51,502 nucleotides of DNA from JAIRTY01 sp050257395 (GTDB taxonomy: Bacteria; Actinomycetota; Actinomycetes; Streptosporangiales; Streptosporangiaceae): positions 1 through 51,502 of the forward strand of contig JBLMWU010000223.1 in NCBI GenBank assembly GCA_050257395.1. The letters run 5' to 3'. Under the pieces are notes generated by a model. It was not told the origin of the DNA. It ran no database searches and saw nothing but the letters and a program-made list of their open reading frames with translations. This document shows, in pieces, positions 24,280-33,029 of the stretch. The stretch's first letter is position 1; every line of letters begins with the position of its first letter. Position numbers and translations under genes: made by a program.

Positions 24280-25317
24280 CTAGCCGAGCAGGAGCACGGC
24301 GTAGCAGGCCAGCCAGTGCTCGACCATGTAGTCGTCGCCGACCACGTGCGGCAGGGCCGCCTCGGCGTGGGTGCGGGCGGCGCCGGTGGCCGGGCCAATC
24401 CGCGGGTCCCCCTCCGGCAGCACCTCCGCGATCCGCCGCCAGCACCACGCCCGGCTGGCGTTCAGGCCGTGCAGGTGCGCGATCTGCCCGTCGCTGGAGT
24501 CGGACACCACCGCGGGGGTGAACAGCGAGGCCGGCTCCCCGCCCGCGACCCCCGGCAGGAAGATCGACAGCCAGGCGGCGAACTCGGCCGCCGGCAGCAG
24601 CTGCGCCATGAGCTCGGCCTCGGCCAGCGCCGGGGACAGGAAGTCCTGCCCGGACGGCTCCCAGCTACCCGGGTAGAGGGTGTCGCCGCCGAACCACGCG
24701 TGCGCCTTCGCGGTGATCGCCTGCAGCAGCGACGACTCCCCGGCCGCCGCCAGGTCCCGCGCGAACGGCAGCGCCCGGGACAGGGCGAACGCGCTGTTCT
24801 CGTGCACGCCGTAACGGACCGGGTAGGTGGCCCGGGGCAGCCACTCCACGAACCGCCGGCTGACCGCCTCCGCCAGCGGCGCCAGCGTGGCCGCCCACTT
24901 CCGGCCGTCCGGGTCCTGCCAGGCATGGGCCTCGTGGACCAGCGCCAGCGCCCACCCCCAGCCGTACGGGCGCTCCGCCAGGCCGGCCTGGCTGCTGATG
25001 AACTCGGCCTCCGCCGCCACCGCGACGGTGCTGAACTGGGCGTCGAGCGCGGCCCTGATCTCCGCCGCGGGCACCGCGTCCGGGGCCACCCGCAGCAGCC
25101 GCACCAGCAGCCAGTGCATCTCCACGCAGGAGTGCCAGTCGTAGCTGCCGTAGAAGACCGGGGTGCGGGCGCGGGGCCGGTAGGGGAAGTCCCCCGCCGC
25201 CGTCATCGTGTGGTAGATGCCGGAGGGGAACTCACGCCGGATGTTCGCCAGCGCGACCCGGGCGTACCCGGCGCCCTCCCGGCGCAGCAGCGCGCCCCAC
25301 TCGCCCGCCAGGTCCAC
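24280..25317 (-). CDS. DUF2891 family protein
   Basis: 345 residues from GTG 25315-25317, chosen for GGGAGGA just upstream; the frame is open to 25500. Sequence marks are GSYDWHSCVEMHW, RPYGWGWALALVHEAHAW, HENSAFALSRALPFARDL and DTLYPGSWEPSGQDFLSP, a helical toroid-like pattern seen in DUF2891 proteins. The conserved Asp, His and Trp residues suggest an enzyme acting on a carbohydrate or glycan, but this is unproved. No signal peptide. Convergent with nadE (nine bases between stops). Confidence 0.82.
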   Translation of the reverse strand: MDLAGEWGALLRREGAGYARVALANIRREFPSGIYHTMTAAGDFPYRPRARTPVFYGSYDWHSCVEMHWLLVRLLRVAPDAVPAAEIRAALDAQFSTVAVAAEAEFISSQAGLAERPYGWGWALALVHEAHAWQDPDGRKWAATLAPLAEAVSRRFVEWLPRATYPVRYGVHENSAFALSRALPFARDLAAAGESSLLQAITAKAHAWFGGDTLYPGSWEPSGQDFLSPALAEAELMAQLLPAAEFAAWLSIFLPGVAGGEPASLFTPAVVSDSSDGQIAHLHGLNASRAWCWRRIAEVLPEGDPRIGPATGAARTHAEAALPHVVGDDYMVEHWLACYAVLLLG

Positions 25318-25631
25318 AGTTCCTCCCGGGACGCGCCCCGCGGGGCACGCGCGTGCCTGGGGCGCGGGCGGCCCGCCGCCACGCCCGTGAACTGGTCCGC
25401 TGCCTGAGCGTACTGCCCCGGCCGGCCCCCCGGACGGCATGCGGGGGCACTCGCAGCGGCCGGCCGGCCGCTGCCCGGCACGCTGGCCCGGTTGCACCAC
25501 TTCGCCCAGAAATACGGGGATTCAGGGCCATCGGGCCCGGTGACCGGCCCTCCCGGCCCCTGCAGCCCGCGCGCTGACCAGCACCGCCGGAAGGGCTGTG
25601 CCGGGGACGCCCGCTTCGGTAACATTCGCCC
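25318..25631. other. Intergenic region without a recognised gene
   Basis: About 310 bases between the DUF2891 start and the short ORF at 25632. Frames reading through it have no family features. Its right end holds a possible leaderless promoter, TAACAT (25620-25625), six bases before GTG 25632. I see nothing else to annotate. Confidence 0.5.
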
Positions 25632-25730
25632 GTGACTGCGAAAAGTAAGTGTGCTGACACACAGCGGATACAGCGCACCCGGCCGCGGTTACTGCAGCAC
25701 CGGCCGGCGGCCGGCCGGGCCCGGCAGTGA
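25632..25730 (+). CDS. Possible leaderless 32-residue basic peptide upstream of a lipoprotein gene
   Basis: GTG 25632 lies six bases after a -10-like TAACAT and opens a 32-codon frame rich in Arg, Gln and Ala. Its stop overlaps the GTG of the lipoprotein gene (GTGA at 25727-25730). The layout would couple translation of the two. The inverted repeat GTGTGctgaCACAC (25649-25662) lies inside. The peptide has no recognised homology, so it may be a leader or only a chance frame. Confidence 0.3.
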   Translation: MTAKSKCADTQRIQRTRPRLLQHRPAAGRARQ

Positions 25731-26230
25731 CGACCACCGGCCGGGGGGTGGCCGCCGCGATGTGCGCGGCGCTGGCCGTGCTGGCCGCCGGGTGCGGCGG
25801 CACGCCGCTGTACGGCCCGGCCGAGCCCGGCGCGGCGCCGTCCCCGGCCGCCTCCGCCAGCGTCAGCCTGCAGCTGTTCAAGCAGGCCGAGACCGGGCCG
25901 CTGGCCCGGGTGTTCCAGTCCGACGCGGCGGTGTTCAACCGCGACAGCCGCAACCCGCGCGTTCCCCTCTCGGTGCTCGGCGAGGACGCCTACCAGGTGT
26001 CCTCGGACATCGCCAGCTGGGCGGAGGCGATGCGCGAGGCCCCGGTCCCGGCCGGGTACGAGCAGGCCAAGGCGCACCTGCTGGCCGCGCTGGCGCTGCT
26101 GGGCCGCGGCTACCGCCGCATCGGCGACGGGCTGATGTACGGGGATGTCGGCCAGCTCCGGCGGGGCCGGGCCGACGTCCGGTCGGGCACCCGGATCCTC
26201 GTCGTCACCCGCGGCGACGCTTCGCTCTGA
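25727..26230 (+). CDS. Putative lipoprotein, unknown function
   Basis: 167 residues from GTG 25727; an ATG at residue 12 also precedes the signal. MCAALAVLAAGCGG is a signal with lipobox LAAGC, so the mature protein should be anchored outside the membrane at Cys23. A Pro/Ala-rich linker follows, then a helical domain (LQLFKQAETGPLARVFQ, SSDIASWAEAMREAPVPAGYEQAKAHLLAALALLGRGYRRI). This resembles small four-helix lipoproteins common in actinobacteria, with no known ligand. The methyltransferase gene follows after 27 bases on the same strand. Confidence 0.78.
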   Translation: MTTTGRGVAAAMCAALAVLAAGCGGTPLYGPAEPGAAPSPAASASVSLQLFKQAETGPLARVFQSDAAVFNRDSRNPRVPLSVLGEDAYQVSSDIASWAEAMREAPVPAGYEQAKAHLLAALALLGRGYRRIGDGLMYGDVGQLRRGRADVRSGTRILVVTRGDASL

Positions 26231-26257
26231 CCGGGCCCGCGGTGCGAGACTGGCCGC

Positions 26258-26989
26258 ATGGCCGCTGACCCCGCCCAGGCGCTGTCGTTCGGCGCCGCCG
26301 CTGACGCGTACGAGCGGGCCCGGCCCTCCTACCCGGAGCGGGCCGTCAGCTGGCTGGTGCCGCCCGGCGCGCGGCGGGTGGCCGACGTCGGCGCGGGCAC
26401 CGGCAAGCTCACCCGCCAGCTGCGCGCCCACGGCCTCGACGTGGTCGCGGTCGAGCCGGTCAGCCAGATGCGCGCGCAGCTCGCCCGGGCGGTGCCGGGC
26501 GTGCCGGTGCTCGCGGGCACCGCGGAGGAGATCCCGCTGCCCGCCGCCAGCGTGGACGCGGTGCTGCTGGCGCAGGCGTGGCACTGGGCCGACCCGGTGC
26601 GGGCGCTGCCGGAGGCGGCCCGGGTGCTCCGGCCGGGCGGCTGGCTGGGCCTGGCCTGGAACATCCGCGACGACAGCGCGGACTGGGTGGCGGAGCTGGG
26701 CCGGATCATGCGGCCCGGCGGCGAGCCGGACCACGACCGCGAGCCGGACCTGGGCCCGCCGTTCGGCAGGCCCGAGCGGCTGCGGGTGCGGTGGGTCAGC
26801 CACTTCACCGCGGACCGGCTCCTGGACCTGGTCTCCTCGCGGAGCTACGTGATCACCCGGCCGCCCGCTGAGCGGGCCGCCGTCCTCGCCGCGGTCCGGC
26901 GGCTGCTGGACACCCACCCCGCGCTGGCGGGCCGCACGGACATCGCCCTGCCCTACGTGACCTCCTGCACCCGCGCGCGGCTGGCCTGA
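26258..26989 (+). CDS. Class I SAM-dependent methyltransferase
   Basis: 243 residues. Methyltransf_11-type motifs: VADVGAGTGKLTRQL (motif I, SAM binding), DVVAVEPVSQMRAQL (motif II), VLLAQAWHWADP (post-II) and AARVLRPGGWLGLAWNI (motif III). The N-terminal SFGAAADAYERARPSYPERA matches small methyltransferases related to UbiE and trans-aconitate enzymes. The substrate cannot be inferred. Soluble, and probably co-transcribed with the preceding lipoprotein gene. Confidence 0.92.
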   Translation: MAADPAQALSFGAAADAYERARPSYPERAVSWLVPPGARRVADVGAGTGKLTRQLRAHGLDVVAVEPVSQMRAQLARAVPGVPVLAGTAEEIPLPAASVDAVLLAQAWHWADPVRALPEAARVLRPGGWLGLAWNIRDDSADWVAELGRIMRPGGEPDHDREPDLGPPFGRPERLRVRWVSHFTADRLLDLVSSRSYVITRPPAERAAVLAAVRRLLDTHPALAGRTDIALPYVTSCTRARLA

Positions 26990-27032
26990 GCCATGGCCAG
27001 CCGCGGGCTGCCCCCGCGCTGCCGCGCCCGGC

Positions 27033-28106
27033 TCAGCCGCGGCCCCGCCCGGCTGCCCGCACCGGGACCGCCAGCCCCAGGAACCGCCGGATGTCCCCGG
27101 CATCGGCGGCCAGCGCCGCCGCGTCCGCCTCGCTCAGCTCGCCGAAGGGCGAGAGCTCTATCTCGCCGCCGGCCAGGCTCCAGGTGGCCACGGCCCGGCC
27201 GCGGGCCATCGCGAACGGCCGGAACAGGCCGTTGACCGTCACGACCGGCCCGTGCGCGCCCACGATGTCCGCACGGGACGACCAGCCGAGCAGCACCGGC
27301 TCGTACGCGCCGAGCAGCCGCGGCGGCGGCAGGCCGTAGCTGGCCGCCCGGCCCGCGAGCTCCGCGAGCTCACCGCGGATGGTGATGCTTCCGGCGATCC
27401 CCGCCAGCCCGCGCCGGGCGTCGCCCAGCGGCAGCCCGGCCCACTTCGCCAGGTCCCGGTCCGTGGCCGGGCCGTGCCCGGCCAGGTAGCGGCGGGCCAG
27501 CTCGGCCAGGGCGAGATCGCGGGGCAGCGCCGGGGGCGGACGGCCGAGCCAGTCGCGCACCAGCACGAAGGCGTGCTGGCGGCCGGTTATCGGCCCGCGC
27601 ACGATCAGCCCGCGCAGGCTGGCCAGCGCCAGGATGTGGACCAGCGCCTGGCCTTCGGTGCGCACCCCGGCGGCGGCGATCCGGTCCCGCAGCTGGGCCC
27701 GGGTCAGCGGGCCCTCGCTGGCGAGCGCCGCCTCTGCCGCTGCCACCCCCCGGCCGGCGTCATCGGGCGGCACGCCTTCCTGGCCCAGCCGGCGGGTGAC
27801 CGCGGTGAGCATCGGGGGTGTGGTCAGCGCGTGCAGCCACCAGTAGTCCTCCGCCGCCACCAGGTGCAGCGTGCCGCGGTTCAGCCAGGTGACGAGCACG
27901 GACCGGTCCACCGTGAGCGCCCGGTCCACGTCCGCCGCGGTCAGGCCGGCGGTGCGGGCCCGCACCGCGAGCCGGGCGCCCCGCAGGTCCTGGCCCTGCA
28001 CCGCCAGCAGCCGCTGGACCGCGTCCAGCACCGTGGCCGCGGGCGGGCCGGCCAGCTGCTGCGCCGCCAGCCGCGCGGCCAGCAGCGACTCGTCACGGGG
28101 GGTCAT
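27033..28106 (-). CDS. Winged-helix DNA-binding protein of the AlkZ/YcaQ (HTH_42) superfamily
   Basis: 357 residues from ATG 28104-28106, where the homology begins; an ATG at 28136 would add ten residues. The family pattern is clear: LAAQQL, then LLAVQGQDLRGARLAVRAR with the QGQ motif equivalent to the catalytic QxQ of AlkZ DNA glycosylases, SVLVTWLNRGTLHLVAAEDYWWLHAL, and the C-terminal LLGAYEPVLLGWSSR and VTVNGLFRPFAMARGRAVATW. AlkZ-type enzymes unhook DNA interstrand crosslinks or excise alkylated bases, often for self-resistance. Here this is a candidate role only. Confidence 0.82.
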   Translation of the reverse strand: MTPRDESLLAARLAAQQLAGPPAATVLDAVQRLLAVQGQDLRGARLAVRARTAGLTAADVDRALTVDRSVLVTWLNRGTLHLVAAEDYWWLHALTTPPMLTAVTRRLGQEGVPPDDAGRGVAAAEAALASEGPLTRAQLRDRIAAAGVRTEGQALVHILALASLRGLIVRGPITGRQHAFVLVRDWLGRPPPALPRDLALAELARRYLAGHGPATDRDLAKWAGLPLGDARRGLAGIAGSITIRGELAELAGRAASYGLPPPRLLGAYEPVLLGWSSRADIVGAHGPVVTVNGLFRPFAMARGRAVATWSLAGGEIELSPFGELSEADAAALAADAGDIRRFLGLAVPVRAAGRGRG

Positions 28107-28151
28107 GCCTCCGATGCTGCCACCCGGGTCGGACATCGCGGGCCCGGCGGG

Positions 28152-28727
28152 TCAGGCGGTCGGCTGCCGGGCGGCAGCGGCCGGGCTGCCCGGCTGCGCC
28201 GCCCGGGCGGCCAGGTCATCGGCGATGCTGTCCGCCCACTCCCCGATCTCGTCCCAGTCCCGGTGATCGCCGTAGCGGCCGCCGAGCCCGGTCATGAAGA
28301 CCCGCCCGGCCAGGCCCCAGTCGTCCGCGGCGACCACCCCGGCGAACCCGTGATGGCTGCGCGGGTGCAGCGCGTCCGCGACACCGCTGACCGCGGCCGG
28401 GAGCCGCAGGATCCGCCGCATCCGGGCCGCGACCGCCGACGGGAAGGCGCTGCTGCGCTCCCCCACGGTGGAGACGCTGAACAGCCAGAGCGGACGGCGG
28501 GCCAGGGCGCTGAGGTTGCGCCGCAGGAACTCCGCGCCCTCGGGCAGCCAGTCACCGGAGTGAATCGCGCTGCCCAGCACGCACGCCCGGTAGCAGCCAG
28601 GGTCGGTGGCCGGCCCCAGCGGGCGGGCCTCGGCTGCCAGCCCGCGGTCCCGCAGCCGGGACGCCACCCGTTCCGCGATGCCCCGGGTTGACCCGTGCTC
28701 GCTCGCGTATCCGACCAGCACGTTCAT
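28152..28727 (-). CDS. Flavodoxin-domain protein
   Basis: 191 residues from ATG 28725-28727. The FMN-binding start VGYASEHGSTRGIAERVASRL is clear, followed by YRACVLGSAIHSGDWLPEGAEFLRR and LWLFSVSTVGE. Length and pattern match the HemG/flavodoxin_5-like proteins of actinobacteria (protoporphyrinogen oxidase-like or stress flavodoxins). It has no transmembrane segment. It lies between the AlkZ-like gene and the TetR gene, all on the minus strand, but with gaps of 45 and 94 bases, so operon membership is uncertain. Confidence 0.83.
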   Translation of the reverse strand: MNVLVGYASEHGSTRGIAERVASRLRDRGLAAEARPLGPATDPGCYRACVLGSAIHSGDWLPEGAEFLRRNLSALARRPLWLFSVSTVGERSSAFPSAVAARMRRILRLPAAVSGVADALHPRSHHGFAGVVAADDWGLAGRVFMTGLGGRYGDHRDWDEIGEWADSIADDLAARAAQPGSPAAAARQPTA

Positions 28728-28821
28728 GGTCACCCCCCGTAGCCGTCCCCTCTGCCTCCAGGCTCCGCACGGCGGCCCGGCCGCGCTCAGGGGCAAAGGT
28801 CCCCGGTGATGAGGGCGCAGG

Positions 28822-29460
28822 TCAGCGGGGTGCGAGGCCGGCCAGCAGCTCGTCCACGACCCGCTCCGCATACCCGGGCGGGATGCTTTCCGGGTCGAAC
28901 CTGCCGCGCGCCAGCACGGCGCCGATGAGCATGAACAGCGCGGCGTCGATGTCGATGCCGGCCCGCAGCTCACCGCTGGCGACGCCGCGGCGCAGCACCG
29001 ACCGGATCACCTCCCGGCGCGGCTCCACCACCGTCTCCACGTACCGGGCCATCAGCCGCGGGTACCTGGCGCCTTCGCCCAGCAGCAGGGCGAACTCGCG
29101 GGCCCGCCGCGGGTCGGCCGCGTCCCGGCACATGACGGTGAGCAGTTCCACCAGGTCATCGCGGACCGGGCCGCCCGCAGGCTCCGGCAGCGGCGCCTTC
29201 AGCGCCGCCATCGCGGCCAGCAGCAGGTCTTCCTTGCTGTGCCAGCGCCGGTAGAGGGTCGCCTTGCCCACCCCGGCCCGGGCGGCGACCTTCTCCATGC
29301 ACAGCCCCTCGGGCCCGCTCTCGGCGAACAGGCTCAGCGCCGCGTCGATGATGGCCCGGTCGGCCCGCTCACTGCGCGGCCTGCCGGGGCGGCGCGCCGC
29401 CCCGGCCTGGCTGCCGCTGCCTGCGGTGTCGCGCGCAACGCTGGGCGCTCCCGGCGGCAT
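28822..29460 (-). CDS. TetR-family repressor of the adjacent DHA2 pump
   Basis: 212 residues. The DNA-binding domain reads RRPGRPRSERADRAIIDAAL, then GLCMEKVAARAGVGKATLYRRWHSKEDLLLAA. The C-terminal domain (TetR_C type) includes FALLLGEGARYPRLMARYVETVVEPRR. It starts six bases after the efflux pump stop on the same strand, so it is co-transcribed with the pump. The usual logic is that the repressor binds a palindrome upstream of the pump gene; a good candidate is at 31232-31246. Confidence 0.9.
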   Translation of the reverse strand: MPPGAPSVARDTAGSGSQAGAARRPGRPRSERADRAIIDAALSLFAESGPEGLCMEKVAARAGVGKATLYRRWHSKEDLLLAAMAALKAPLPEPAGGPVRDDLVELLTVMCRDAADPRRAREFALLLGEGARYPRLMARYVETVVEPRREVIRSVLRRGVASGELRAGIDIDAALFMLIGAVLARGRFDPESIPPGYAERVVDELLAGLAPR

Positions 29461-29466
29461 CTGCGC

Positions 29467-31128
29467 TCACCCCTCCCCCATGACCGGCCCGGCCAGCTCC
29501 GCGGCGGGCGGGCCGCCGGCCGCGCCCGCGCCGTGCCCGGCCCCGGCCGCGGCGAGCTCCGGCGCCGCGGCGGCCTGGGCGGCGGCGGGCTGGCCCGCCG
29601 CGGTGGCCGCGGCCTGCCCGGCCCGCAGGCCCGGCATCCATACTGCCACCGCGGCCGCGCCGAGCAGCGCCACCACGACCGACACCAGCGAGGTCACGTG
29701 CATGGCGTGGACGAACGCCTGGTCAGCCGCGGGCAGCAGGCCCGCGCCCGGGTGCCCGAGCCGCTGGGCGACTGCCTGGGTGGCCGCGATCGACGAGGTG
29801 GCCGGGCCGCGGGCGGCAGCGGGCAGGCCCGCCAGGTGCGGGGCGAGCTGCCCGCGGTAGACCTGGGCGAGCACCGAGCCGAGCACCGCGACCCCCAGCG
29901 CCACCGCGACCTGCCGGGCGATGTTGGTGAGGGCCGAGCCGGCGCCGCCGCGCTCCCGGGGCACCACCGACATGACCGCCTCGGTCGCGGGCGGCATGAC
30001 GTTGGCCATGCCCGCGCCCTGGATGAAGAAGACCACCTCCAGCACCCAGATCGGGGTGGCCGTGCCGAGCAGCTCGTAGCCGGCCAGGGCCAGGGCGACC
30101 ACCAGCAGGCCGCCCGTGGTGACCGCGCGTGCCCCGAACCGGCGCACCAGGGTGGCGCTGCGCGGGGCGAACAGCAGCTGCCCGGCCGCCAGCGGGATGG
30201 TCAGCAGGCCTGCCTGCAGCGGGCTGTAACCGCGCACGTTCTGCAGATAGAAGCTGATGAAGAAGAACGCGCCCGCGAGCGCGAAGAACACCAGCGCGAT
30301 GGATGCGGTCGCCGCCGACAGCCGCGGGTTGCGGAACAGCCGCACGTCCAGCGACGGGTGGTCGATCCGCAGCTCGTACCAGGCGAACCCGGCGAGCACC
30401 GCCACCCCGCCGATCATCGGCCCCAGCACGTCGGCCCGCAGCCAGGACCCGGTGTCGCCGCCCTGGATGATGCCGTAGACGACCAGCACCAGGCCCGCGA
30501 TGGACATCAGCACGCCCAGGTAGTCGACCCGGCCCGGGTGCGGGCTGCGGGATTCCGGCACGATCAGCGCGATGAGGGCGACGCCGAGCGCGGTGACCGG
30601 CACGTTGATCAGGAACACCGAGCCCCACCAGAAGTGGTCGAGCAGCAGCCCGCCCAGGATCGGGCCGACCGCGATGCCGATGCCGACCGCGCCGGCCCAG
30701 ATGGCGATGGCCCGGCCGCGCTCCCTGGCGTCGAACACGTTGCTGATGATGGACAGGGTCTGCGGCATGACGGCCGCGCCGCCGAGGCCCATCGCCGCCC
30801 GGGCCCAGATGAGCTGGTCGGGGGTGTGGGCGTAGGCCGACAGCAGCGAGGACAGCCCGAACAGCGCCATGCCGATCATCAGCATGCGCTTGCGGCCGAC
30901 CCGGTCACCGATCACGCCGAAGGTGAAGAGCAGGCCGGCGAAGGCCAGCGTGTAGGAGTTGATGGCCCATTCGAGCTGGCTCTGGCTCGCGCCGAGGCCG
31001 GCCCGGGGGTCGGAGATGGTCTTGAGCGCGATGTTGAGGACGGTGTTGTCCACGACGATGGCCATCAGGCTGATGACCAGGACGCCGAGGATCAGCCAGC
31101 GGCGCCGTTCGGTCGACTGCGGGTCCAT
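29467..31128 (-). CDS. DHA2-family (14-helix) MFS drug efflux transporter
   Basis: 553 residues, ATG 31126-31128. Family motifs: VVDNTVLNIALKTI in helix 1 (motif D1), FGVIGDRVGRKRMLMIG (motif A), WAGAVGIGIAVGPILGGLLLD (motif C, antiporter), and about 14 hydrophobic helices in all. The C-terminal 80 residues are Ala/Gly-rich and cytoplasmic. Such pumps exchange cationic or amphipathic drugs for protons. It shares an operon with the TetR gene at 28822. A 5' leader of about 90 bases is expected from the promoter near 31220-31255. Confidence 0.94.
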   Translation of the reverse strand: MDPQSTERRRWLILGVLVISLMAIVVDNTVLNIALKTISDPRAGLGASQSQLEWAINSYTLAFAGLLFTFGVIGDRVGRKRMLMIGMALFGLSSLLSAYAHTPDQLIWARAAMGLGGAAVMPQTLSIISNVFDARERGRAIAIWAGAVGIGIAVGPILGGLLLDHFWWGSVFLINVPVTALGVALIALIVPESRSPHPGRVDYLGVLMSIAGLVLVVYGIIQGGDTGSWLRADVLGPMIGGVAVLAGFAWYELRIDHPSLDVRLFRNPRLSAATASIALVFFALAGAFFFISFYLQNVRGYSPLQAGLLTIPLAAGQLLFAPRSATLVRRFGARAVTTGGLLVVALALAGYELLGTATPIWVLEVVFFIQGAGMANVMPPATEAVMSVVPRERGGAGSALTNIARQVAVALGVAVLGSVLAQVYRGQLAPHLAGLPAAARGPATSSIAATQAVAQRLGHPGAGLLPAADQAFVHAMHVTSLVSVVVALLGAAAVAVWMPGLRAGQAAATAAGQPAAAQAAAAPELAAAGAGHGAGAAGGPPAAELAGPVMGEG

Positions 31129-31231
31129 GGTGCCTTTCAGCGCGGGGAGGTCTGCGGAAGCTGCACGCCGTCACCGGCGTTAAGCCCGTGTACCCCGGGA
31201 GCGGCGGGCCGCCCCCGGGGAAGCCATCGAT

Positions 31232-31246
31232 ACGGAACAGATCCGT
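31232..31246 (-). promoter_or_regulatory. Candidate TetR operator in the DHA2 pump promoter
   Basis: ACGGA (31232-31236) and TCCGT (31242-31246) form a perfect inverted repeat with a five-base spacer. On the minus strand it lies between a TTGCGA-like -35 and a TATCGA-like -10, about 100 bases before the pump start. Position and form fit a TetR site. Confidence 0.5.
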
Positions 31247-31356
31247 TTCGCAAAACATTCCCGCTGGCCGCGCAGGGCTACCCCGCCGGCCGCCGGCGTG
31301 ACATCATCGAAACGTCCGGGGACGCCGCAAGGGCGCAACGAGACGTGGAGGTACAG

Positions 31357-32238
31357 ATGAATCAGCAGGATCCCAGCATGGCCGCGACCACCGCGCGGAC
31401 CGCGGGACAGCAGGCCCCCGAGCCGCTCTACGGGGGGCGCAGCGGACGGCGGGTCACCGTCCGCGACCTCGCCGCCGCCAAGGCCCGCGGCGAGAAGTGG
31501 CCCATGCTCACCGCCTACGACGCGCTGACCGCTCGCGTCTTCGACGACGCCGGCATCCCGGTGCTGCTGGTCGGCGACTCCGCGGGGATGGTGGTCTTCG
31601 GGCACGACACCACGATCCCGGTGACCGTGGACGACCTGCTGCCGCTGACCGCCGCCGTGGTGCGCGGCACCCGCCGCGCCCTGGTCGTCGCGGACCTGCC
31701 GTTCGGCTCCTACCAGGCGTCGCCAGCGGCCGCGCTGGCCGCCGCCACCCGGTTCCTCAAGGAGGCGGGCGCGCACGCGGTCAAGCTGGAGGGCGGCCAG
31801 CGGGTGGTCCGCCAGGCCGAGGAGCTGGTGTCGGCCGGCATCCCGGTCATGGCCCACCTCGGCCTGACGCCCCAGTCGGTCAACGCCTTCGGCGGCTACC
31901 GGGTCCAGGGCCGCGGCGAGGACGGCGAGCAGCTGCTGCAGGACGCCAAGGCGCTGGAAGCCGCGGGTGCCTTCTCGATCGTGCTCGAATGCGTGCCCGC
32001 CGAGCTGGCCGCCCGGGTGACCGCGGCGGTCTCGGTCCCCACCATCGGCATCGGCGCCGGGCCGGACTGCGACGCCCAGGTGCTGGTCTGGCAGGACATG
32101 GCCGGGCTCACCCCGCACACCGCGAAGTTCGTCAAGAAGTACGCCGACCTGGCCGGCGTGCTCGGCAGCGCAGCCCGGTCGTTCGCCGGTGAGGTCGTGG
32201 GCGGGCAGTTCCCCGGGCCCGAGCACTCCTACCGCTGA
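31357..32238 (+). CDS. panB: 3-methyl-2-oxobutanoate hydroxymethyltransferase
   Basis: 293 residues from ATG 31357 with GGAGG upstream; the frame is open far upstream but without homology. Catalytic and substrate motifs: PMLTAYDALTARVFDDAG, LLVGDSAGMVVFGHDTT, AHAVKLEGG, MAHLGLTPQSVNAFGGYRVQG, SIVLECVP and IGIGAGPDCDAQVLVWQD. It adds a one-carbon unit from 5,10-methylene-THF to ketoisovalerate, the first step of pantothenate and CoA synthesis. Its TGA and the stop of the convergent npdG share TGATCA with no spacer. No panC or panD is present. Confidence 0.96.
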   Translation: MNQQDPSMAATTARTAGQQAPEPLYGGRSGRRVTVRDLAAAKARGEKWPMLTAYDALTARVFDDAGIPVLLVGDSAGMVVFGHDTTIPVTVDDLLPLTAAVVRGTRRALVVADLPFGSYQASPAAALAAATRFLKEAGAHAVKLEGGQRVVRQAEELVSAGIPVMAHLGLTPQSVNAFGGYRVQGRGEDGEQLLQDAKALEAAGAFSIVLECVPAELAARVTAAVSVPTIGIGAGPDCDAQVLVWQDMAGLTPHTAKFVKKYADLAGVLGSAARSFAGEVVGGQFPGPEHSYR

Positions 32239-32982
32239 TCAGCCCCGGCCGTCCCGCGGCAGGCCCCCGGGCCCGCCGCGGGGCGGCGGGCCCGGGTAGA
32301 CGTCGGTGATGCGCAGGCCCGCGTGTGCCTTGTAGCGGCGGTTGATGGACACCAGGTTGGCGGTCAGCGCCTCGACCTGCCCGCAGTTGCGCAGCCGGCC
32401 CGCGTACACCCCGCGCACGCCGGGGATCCGCTCCGCCAGGGCCTGCACCAGGTCGGTGGCCTCCCGGTCGTCACCGAGCACCATCACGTCCAGGTCCACT
32501 TCGCTGACCCCGGGGTCCAGCAGGAGAACGGACGACACGTGGTGGAACGCCCCGACCACCCGCGAGCCCGGCAGCACGGCCGCCGCCTGCTGCGCGGCAC
32601 TGCCCTCCTCGACCGGCAGCGCGTAGGCGCCGCGCTTGTCGAACCCCATCGGGTTCACGCAGTCGACCACGATCTTGCCGGCCAGGCTGTCCGCCAGCGC
32701 CGTCAGCAGCTCCCGGTGACCCTCCCACGGGACGGCCACGATCACCACGTCCCCGGCCCGGGCCGCGTCCTGGTTCGCCATCCCCCGGATGCCGGCGTCC
32801 CCCAGCTCGGCGGCTGCGGCAGCGGCCCGGTCGGCGCTGCGCGACCCGATGATGACGGGGTTGCCGGCCGCCGCCAGCCGGCGGGCCAGGCCCCGGCCCT
32901 GGTCACCCGTCCCGCCCAGCACCGCGACAGTCAGGTTCGCCACATCCGGCCCGGTTGCGGGGGTTTCGCGCTGCTCAGCCAT
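32239..32982 (-). CDS. npdG: F420:NADPH oxidoreductase
   Basis: 247 residues. The Rossmann start TVAVLGGTGDQGRGLARRLAAAG, the NADP-specific IGSRSADRA, then VVIVAVPWEGHREL, KIVVDCVNPMGFDKRG, VVGAFHHVSSVLLL and a C-terminal NCGQVEALTANLVSINRRYK match the F420-dependent NADP reductase (Fno/NpdG) family. It moves hydride between NADPH and the deazaflavin coenzyme F420, so the organism should make F420. Its stop directly abuts that of panB. Confidence 0.92.
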   Translation of the reverse strand: MAEQRETPATGPDVANLTVAVLGGTGDQGRGLARRLAAAGNPVIIGSRSADRAAAAAAELGDAGIRGMANQDAARAGDVVIVAVPWEGHRELLTALADSLAGKIVVDCVNPMGFDKRGAYALPVEEGSAAQQAAAVLPGSRVVGAFHHVSSVLLLDPGVSEVDLDVMVLGDDREATDLVQALAERIPGVRGVYAGRLRNCGQVEALTANLVSINRRYKAHAGLRITDVYPGPPPRGGPGGLPRDGRG

Positions 32983-33029
32983 GGCCCCGATCCTGCCAGA
33001 GGCCGCCGGCGGCGTGGCACCATGGGCCC

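Noticed and set aside
29239..31356. Upstream extension of the panB frame to 29239
   Set aside because: It runs through the antisense strand of the efflux operon; homology and a good ribosome site start at 31357.
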